Assembly (NCBI RefSeq): GCF_030164425.1
Contig: NZ_JASNJD010000015.1
Span: 1 to 64,000, forward strand
Reading direction: 5' to 3'
DNA from: Pseudodonghicola flavimaris
GTDB lineage: Bacteria > Pseudomonadota > Alphaproteobacteria > Rhodobacterales > Rhodobacteraceae
Length of the DNA: 64,000 bases
This document shows positions 60,127 through 64,000 of the stretch, piece after piece. The position numbers and the translations under genes are program-made. A model generated the notes under the pieces. It saw only the letters and a program-made list of their open reading frames with translations, was not told the DNA's origin and did no database searches. How positions within the stretch are numbered: the stretch's first letter is position 1; each line of letters opens with the position of its first letter.

Positions 60127-62372
60127 TGGCGCTGGACAGCTCGAAAACCACCGATTTCAAATATGTCGGCACCCGGCCCGACCGGCCCGACGGGCTCGAC
60201 AAGGTCACCGGCCGCGCCAAGTTCGGTGCCGATGCCACTGCGCCCGGAATGCTGTTCGCCGCGATCAAGCGCAGCCCGCATGCCCATGCCAAGATCCTGA
60301 AGATCGACGCCAGCAAGGCGCTGGCGATGGACGGGGTCAAGGCCGTGGTCACCCGTGCCGATTTCGCCGAAGGTCTCACCGGCGAGACCTGGAATGTCCT
60401 GGAAAACGTCATGGCCGGCGAGACCGCGCTCTATGACGGCCACGCGGTCGCCGCCGTCGCCGCCACCTCCGCCCTGATCGCGCGCGACGCGATGAAGGCG
60501 ATCGAGGTGGAGTACGAGCTGCTGCCGCATGTCACAGATGTCGACAAGGCGATGGCAGCCGATGCCCCGGTGATCCGTGCCGGCGCCGCCGATGCCTCCG
60601 TTCCCGAAGGGTTGCACCCCAACGTCGTGCGCTATTACGAAAGCGGCCATGGCGATGTCGAGGCCGGCTTCGCCGAGGCCGATCTGGTGATCGAGGATCA
60701 CTTCACCACCGAGGCGACCCACCAGGGCTATATCGAACCGCACGCCTGCCTCGGTACGCTGGGGGCAGATGGCAAGGGCGAACTGTGGTGCTGCACCCAG
60801 GGCCATTGGAACGTGCAGAAGCTCTGCGCCGCGATGCTGGGGATCGAGACCAGCCAGCTGCGCGTCACCGCCTCGGAAATCGGCGGCGGCTTCGGAGGCA
60901 AGACCACCATCTTCATCGAACCGGTGGCGCTGGCGCTGAGCCGCAAGGCCAACCGCCCGGTCAAGCTGGTGATGACCCGGGCCGAGGTGTTCCGCGCCTC
61001 CGGCCCGACCTCCTCCACCTCGATGGACGTCAAGATCGGGATGAAGTCCGACGGCACCATCACCGCGGCGCAGGGCACCTTCCGGCTGCAGGGCGGCGCC
61101 TTCCCCGGTGGCCCCTGCGAAATGACGGCGATGTGCGCCTTCGCGCCCTATAACCTGACGAACGTGCATCAGGTCGGCTATGACGTGATGACCAACCGCC
61201 CGAAACAGGCGGCCTATCGCGCGCCGGGCTCGCCGATGGCGGCCTTCGCCGTGGAATCGGTGATCGACGAGCTCTGCAACCAGCTCGGCCTCGACCCGTT
61301 CGAGGTGCGGCTGAAGAACGCCTCACGCGAAGGCACCCGCGCCAGCTTCGGCCCGAAATGGCCGCGCATCGGCCTGGTGGAGACGCTGGAGGCCGCCCGC
61401 GCCCATCCGCATTACACCGCCCCGCTGAAAGAGGGTCAGGGCCGTGGCATCTCCTGCGGGTTCTGGTTCAACCACGGCGGCGAAACCTCGGTCTCGCTGG
61501 CGATGTCCGAGGACGGCTCTGCCCAGATCATGGTCGGCACCCCGGATATCGGCGGCTCCCGCGCCTCGATGGCGCTGATGGCGGCCGAGGTGCTGGGCAT
61601 TCCTTACGAGAACATCCGCTGCACCATCGCCGACACTTCCTCGCTGGGCTATAACGAGATCAGCCACGGCAGCCGGGTGACCTATGCCTCCGGTCTCGCC
61701 ACCATCAAGGCAGCCGAGGCGGCGGTGGAGGAACTCTGCCGGCGCGCGGCGGCGAAATGGGACATCCCGGAAGAGGCGGTTTATTGGGAAGATGGCTATG
61801 CCAAGCCCTCGGGCCCCAATGCCGGCGATCACGCGCCCCTGCATATCACCGAGCTGACCGCCGACATGGGCGCCACCGGCGGCCCGATCAACGGCCATTT
61901 CGAGGCGACCCCGGAAGGCGCCGGCGTCAGCTTTGCCACCCATATCGTCGATGCCGAGGTCGACCCCGAGACCGGCGCGACCAAGGTGGTGCGCTATACC
62001 GTGGTGCAGGACGCCGGCAAGGCGATCCATCCCACCTATGTCGAGGGCCAGTTCCAGGGCGGCGCGGCGCAGGGCATCGGCTGGGCGCTGAACGAGGAAT
62101 ACATCTATGGCGAGGACGGGCGGCTGCAGAACGCCGGCTTCCTCGACTACCGTATCCCGGTGGCCTCCGACCTGCCCTTCATCGACACGGTGATCGTCGA
62201 GGTGCCGAACCCCGGCCATCCCTTCGGCGTGCGCGGTGTCGGCGAAACCTCGATCTGTCCGCCGCTGGCAGCCATCGCCAATGCGGTGTCGAATGCCGTC
62301 GGCGTCCGGATGCGGCAGCTGCCGATGCGCCCCTCGCGTGTGCTGGAGGCGCTGGAAAGCAAGGATGGTTGA
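60126..62372 (+). CDS. Molybdenum hydroxylase molybdopterin-binding subunit
   Basis: A 748-residue large subunit that holds the Mo-pterin cofactor. Signs are EIGGGFGGKTTIFIEPVALA, QAAYRAPGSPMAAFAVESVI and the catalytic Glu in VRGVGETSICPPLAAIANAV. The active-site loop AYRAPG lacks the CSFR of true CO dehydrogenase and the GAGR of form II enzymes, so CO is not the substrate; an N-heterocycle, aldehyde or aromatic acyl-CoA is possible. Related enzymes include xanthine, nicotinate and 4-hydroxybenzoyl-CoA hydroxylases. The gene for a MoaD-like protein overlaps its end. Confidence 0.9.
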   Translation: MALDSSKTTDFKYVGTRPDRPDGLDKVTGRAKFGADATAPGMLFAAIKRSPHAHAKILKIDASKALAMDGVKAVVTRADFAEGLTGETWNVLENVMAGETALYDGHAVAAVAATSALIARDAMKAIEVEYELLPHVTDVDKAMAADAPVIRAGAADASVPEGLHPNVVRYYESGHGDVEAGFAEADLVIEDHFTTEATHQGYIEPHACLGTLGADGKGELWCCTQGHWNVQKLCAAMLGIETSQLRVTASEIGGGFGGKTTIFIEPVALALSRKANRPVKLVMTRAEVFRASGPTSSTSMDVKIGMKSDGTITAAQGTFRLQGGAFPGGPCEMTAMCAFAPYNLTNVHQVGYDVMTNRPKQAAYRAPGSPMAAFAVESVIDELCNQLGLDPFEVRLKNASREGTRASFGPKWPRIGLVETLEAARAHPHYTAPLKEGQGRGISCGFWFNHGGETSVSLAMSEDGSAQIMVGTPDIGGSRASMALMAAEVLGIPYENIRCTIADTSSLGYNEISHGSRVTYASGLATIKAAEAAVEELCRRAAAKWDIPEEAVYWEDGYAKPSGPNAGDHAPLHITELTADMGATGGPINGHFEATPEGAGVSFATHIVDAEVDPETGATKVVRYTVVQDAGKAIHPTYVEGQFQGGAAQGIGWALNEEYIYGEDGRLQNAGFLDYRIPVASDLPFIDTVIVEVPNPGHPFGVRGVGETSICPPLAAIANAVSNAVGVRMRQLPMRPSRVLEALESKDG

Positions 62373-62610
62373 CGTCGCGCTCTGGTCCGGGCTGCGGCCC
62401 CTTGTCGGTGGGCAGGACAGCATCGCCGTAGAGGGGCGCACCGTGGGCCAGATCCTCGACTCGATCCGGCGCAATTACCCGGCGCTGGCGCCGACCCTCG
62501 ACGCCGGGGTGTCGGTGGTGGTGGATGGCCGGGTGATCGCCTCCAGCCTGACCGAACCGGTGGGCGAGAACAGCGAAGTCGTACTGATGATGCGGCTGAA
62601 GGGCGGGTAG
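62365..62610 (+). CDS. MoaD/ThiS-like ubiquitin-fold protein
   Basis: An 81-residue beta-grasp protein ending in LMMRLKGG, with the C-terminal Gly-Gly needed for adenylation and thiocarboxylation in MoaD and ThiS. IAVEGRTVGQILDSI and the long GVSVVVDGRVI segment fit the fold. It starts inside the end of the large-subunit gene (8-base overlap) and so is co-translated with it. It may supply sulphur for the cofactor of this particular enzyme, either for the dithiolene or the terminal Mo=S; this is inference from position. Confidence 0.8.
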   Translation: MVDVALWSGLRPLVGGQDSIAVEGRTVGQILDSIRRNYPALAPTLDAGVSVVVDGRVIASSLTEPVGENSEVVLMMRLKGG

Positions 62611-62717
62611 CCCCCGCCCCGCGCATCAGAGCGCCGGCGGTTGTTTCCCGCCGGCCGATCCCCAGCTAAGACAGGCCCGGCCGAACCGGGCGTGACCGGG
62701 CTGGAGGAGGATATCTC

Positions 62718-63533
62718 ATGGCTGCCTATCTGATCCTGCTGCTGATCGTCTCGGTGGCCGCGGCCGTGGCGATCCGCCTTGTCCTGAAACACCGCCGCCG
62801 CGCCGCCCTGCTGCGGACCCGGCTGACCGAAGCACAGCGCGCCATCGTCGCCACGGAGGTGCCGCTGACCCGCAAGCTGCCGGCCCGGTTTCATCAGGCG
62901 CTCGAAGGCAAGATCAACGCCTTTATCGGGCAGGTCGATTTCGTCGGCTGCAACGGCCTCGAGGTGAGTGAGGAGATGCGGCTGTCGATCGCCGCCCAGG
63001 CCTGCCTGCTGATCGTCAACAGCGACACCTGGTACGATCATCTCACCACCATCCTGATCTATCCCGCCGCCTTCAAGTCGCGGCAGCGGCAGCACAATGG
63101 CTATGTCGTGACCGAACGCGAAACCGTGCGCAGCGGCGAAAGCTGGTCCCGCGGGCCGGTGATCCTGTCCTGGGCCGATACCCGACGCGGCGCGCTGAAC
63201 GATCGTGATGGCCATAACGTGGTGTTCCACGAATTCGCCCATCAGATCGACGACCTCTCCGGCCATACCGACGGGCTGCCCAACCTGCCCAAAGGCCAGA
63301 GCGTCGCCGGCTGGGCCCGGACCTTCGTGCCCGCCTATCAGACCCATGTGCAAAACGTGCAGGCCGGGCACAGGACCGTGTTCGACGCCTATGGCGCCAC
63401 CGGGCCGGAGGAATTCTTCGCCGTGGCGGTGGAAACCTTCTTCGAAAAGCCCGCCGCGCTGAACCATCACGAACCCGCCGTCTACCGGCAACTGGCACAG
63501 CTGTTCCGGCTCGACCCGCTGTCCTGGGGCTGA
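62718..63533 (+). CDS. mtfA: MtfA family zinc peptidase
   Basis: A 271-residue protein with an N-terminal membrane anchor (YLILLLIVSVAAAVAIRLVL) and an MtfA-type metallopeptidase domain. The zinc site is NVVFHEFAHQIDDL (HEFAH, residues 171-175), with the further ligand in GPEEFFAVAVETFFE. E. coli MtfA affects glucose uptake through the Mlc repressor; with no sign of Mlc here the target is unknown. GGAGG precedes the ATG. It stands alone between the molybdenum operon and the antiporter. Confidence 0.9.
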   Translation: MAAYLILLLIVSVAAAVAIRLVLKHRRRAALLRTRLTEAQRAIVATEVPLTRKLPARFHQALEGKINAFIGQVDFVGCNGLEVSEEMRLSIAAQACLLIVNSDTWYDHLTTILIYPAAFKSRQRQHNGYVVTERETVRSGESWSRGPVILSWADTRRGALNDRDGHNVVFHEFAHQIDDLSGHTDGLPNLPKGQSVAGWARTFVPAYQTHVQNVQAGHRTVFDAYGATGPEEFFAVAVETFFEKPAALNHHEPAVYRQLAQLFRLDPLSWG

Positions 63534-63684
63534 CGCGCGGGCTGCCTGCGGCGTCCCCCGGGGCGCCGCTGCGGCCCCGTGTCTCTCCCGTGCGGCCCCC
63601 GTTTTGCGCCGCTTTCGGGTGACATTGCCGCCGCTTCGCGCTATCTGCGAAACAACAAAACCAACGACAGGGAGAGAGGATCGA

Positions 63685-63801
63685 ATGACAGCGAGTCGTT
63701 CAGATGTTGCAGAGCTGCCACGCCGCGCGCTTTGTGACATGAGCCGTCCTCTGCGGTCCCGCCGCGCCCTTGTCCCCGCCCGTGACGCCCCCATGTTCTG
63801 A
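63685..63801 (+). CDS. Possible leader peptide upstream of mrpA
   Basis: A 38-codon frame with a strong ribosome binding site (GGGAGAGAGG, about 5 bases before ATG), rich in Arg and Pro (MSRPLRSRRALVPARDAPMF). The stop codon is 120 bases before the antiporter start. It is too short and basic for a usual protein; it could be a translated leader that controls the antiporter genes, or a chance frame. Confidence 0.35.
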   Translation: MTASRSDVAELPRRALCDMSRPLRSRRALVPARDAPMF

Positions 63802-63920
63802 CGAACATATGACCGTCCCCCCTGAAACTGCCGCGCCCATTCCCCGCCGGGACTGGACAGCGGCACGAAATTGCTTAGGCAAGATGAAATTGCCACAGTC
63901 CGCTACGCTGGAGAACTGAC

Positions 63921-64000
63921 TTGTCCCTTTTCCTGATCGCGGCCCTGCCCTTTATCGGCGCCGTGTTCCCCGCCCTCCTGATCCGTGCCGGACGCAATGC
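63921..64000 (+). CDS. mrpA: Mrp-type monovalent cation/H+ antiporter subunit A, partial
   Basis: Only the first 26 codons are inside the window: LSLFLIAALPFIGAVFPALL followed by IRAGRN, the typical first membrane helix of MrpA/PhaA/MnhA. The start is a TTG at 63921, with GGAGA 6 bases upstream; no ATG is available nearby. The large subunit A is homologous to NuoL and forms part of a multi-subunit Na+ or K+/H+ antiporter. The rest of the gene lies beyond position 64000. Confidence 0.7.
   Translation, partial: MSLFLIAALPFIGAVFPALLIRAGRN

Noticed and set aside
60126-62372. CO dehydrogenase large subunit (coxL)
   Set aside because: The active-site loop is AYRAPG, not AYxCSFR (form I) or AYRGAGR (form II), so a CO-oxidising role is not supported.

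Overview
The window looks like the chromosome of an alphaproteobacterium of the Rhodobacterales (Paracoccus/Rhodobacter/Roseobacter type). The grounds are the high GC content, GC-rich third codon positions, a riboflavin/nusB/nrdR block of the kind found in that order, a four-subunit sarcosine oxidase, an alphaproteobacterial LexA box (GTTC-N7-GTTC), and a tRNA-His with no extra G-1 and with A73. No species can be named from the sequence. Most genes are vertical housekeeping genes, separated by short accessory stretches.

Layout. 1-1.2 kb: gene-poor, with a decayed IS6-type transposase fragment, ending at tRNA-His. 1.3-3.4 kb: a GNAT enzyme, a small conserved protein, mmcB with its SOS box, and a membrane protein. 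3.5-13.9 kb: a riboflavin operon (ribE, an unknown gene, ribB, ribH, nusB on the minus strand; ribD and nrdR further right on the same strand). It is split by a capsule block on the plus strand (KpsS-like, Wza/KpsD-like, KpsC-like). 14-19 kb: a truncated hydrolase, an RTX calcium-binding protein, YjbQ, an HxlR/QorB-type redox pair, and two paralogous secreted proteins. 19-23.6 kb: rpoD, dnaG and a small secreted protein. 23.6-30.3 kb: soxBDAG and glutamate dehydrogenase. 30.6-33.5 kb: a TadG/TadE/TadE pilus-assembly trio. 33.5-39.7 kb: a membrane protein, pirin, a TetR regulator, a lipoprotein, hom and recJ. 39.7-40.1 kb: two identical tRNA-Glu genes, each with its own promoter.

40.2-47.2 kb is an iron module on the minus strand: imelysin, porin, bacterioferritin-associated ferredoxin, bacterioferritin, di-haem oxidoreductase, a second imelysin and a DUF1513 protein. 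47.5-55.1 kb is a protocatechuate 4,5-cleavage (lig) locus: ligABC plus a ThDP enzyme on the minus strand, a LysR-type regulator with two helix-turn-helix domains, then ligI and a second ligAB pair on the plus strand. The second ligB carries a one-base frameshift in a C-run. The same motif precedes both lig arms. 55.2-63.5 kb holds an HNH endonuclease, a CbiX-type chelatase, glpD, a molybdenum hydroxylase operon ending in a MoaD/ThiS-like protein, and an MtfA-type peptidase. The window ends in the first codons of an Mrp-type antiporter subunit A gene.

The least ordinary points are the lig locus (double-HTH regulator, two diverged dioxygenases, frameshift, hairpin before the ThDP gene), the RibB protein whose cyclohydrolase half has lost its zinc cysteines, the MoaD-like partner of the molybdenum enzyme, the embedded bfd-bfr pair in the iron module, and a family of roughly 150-bp intergenic repeats. 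No CRISPR array, intact insertion sequence, prophage or replication origin was seen. All functional calls rest on reading motifs and recalled family features; no database search was made.
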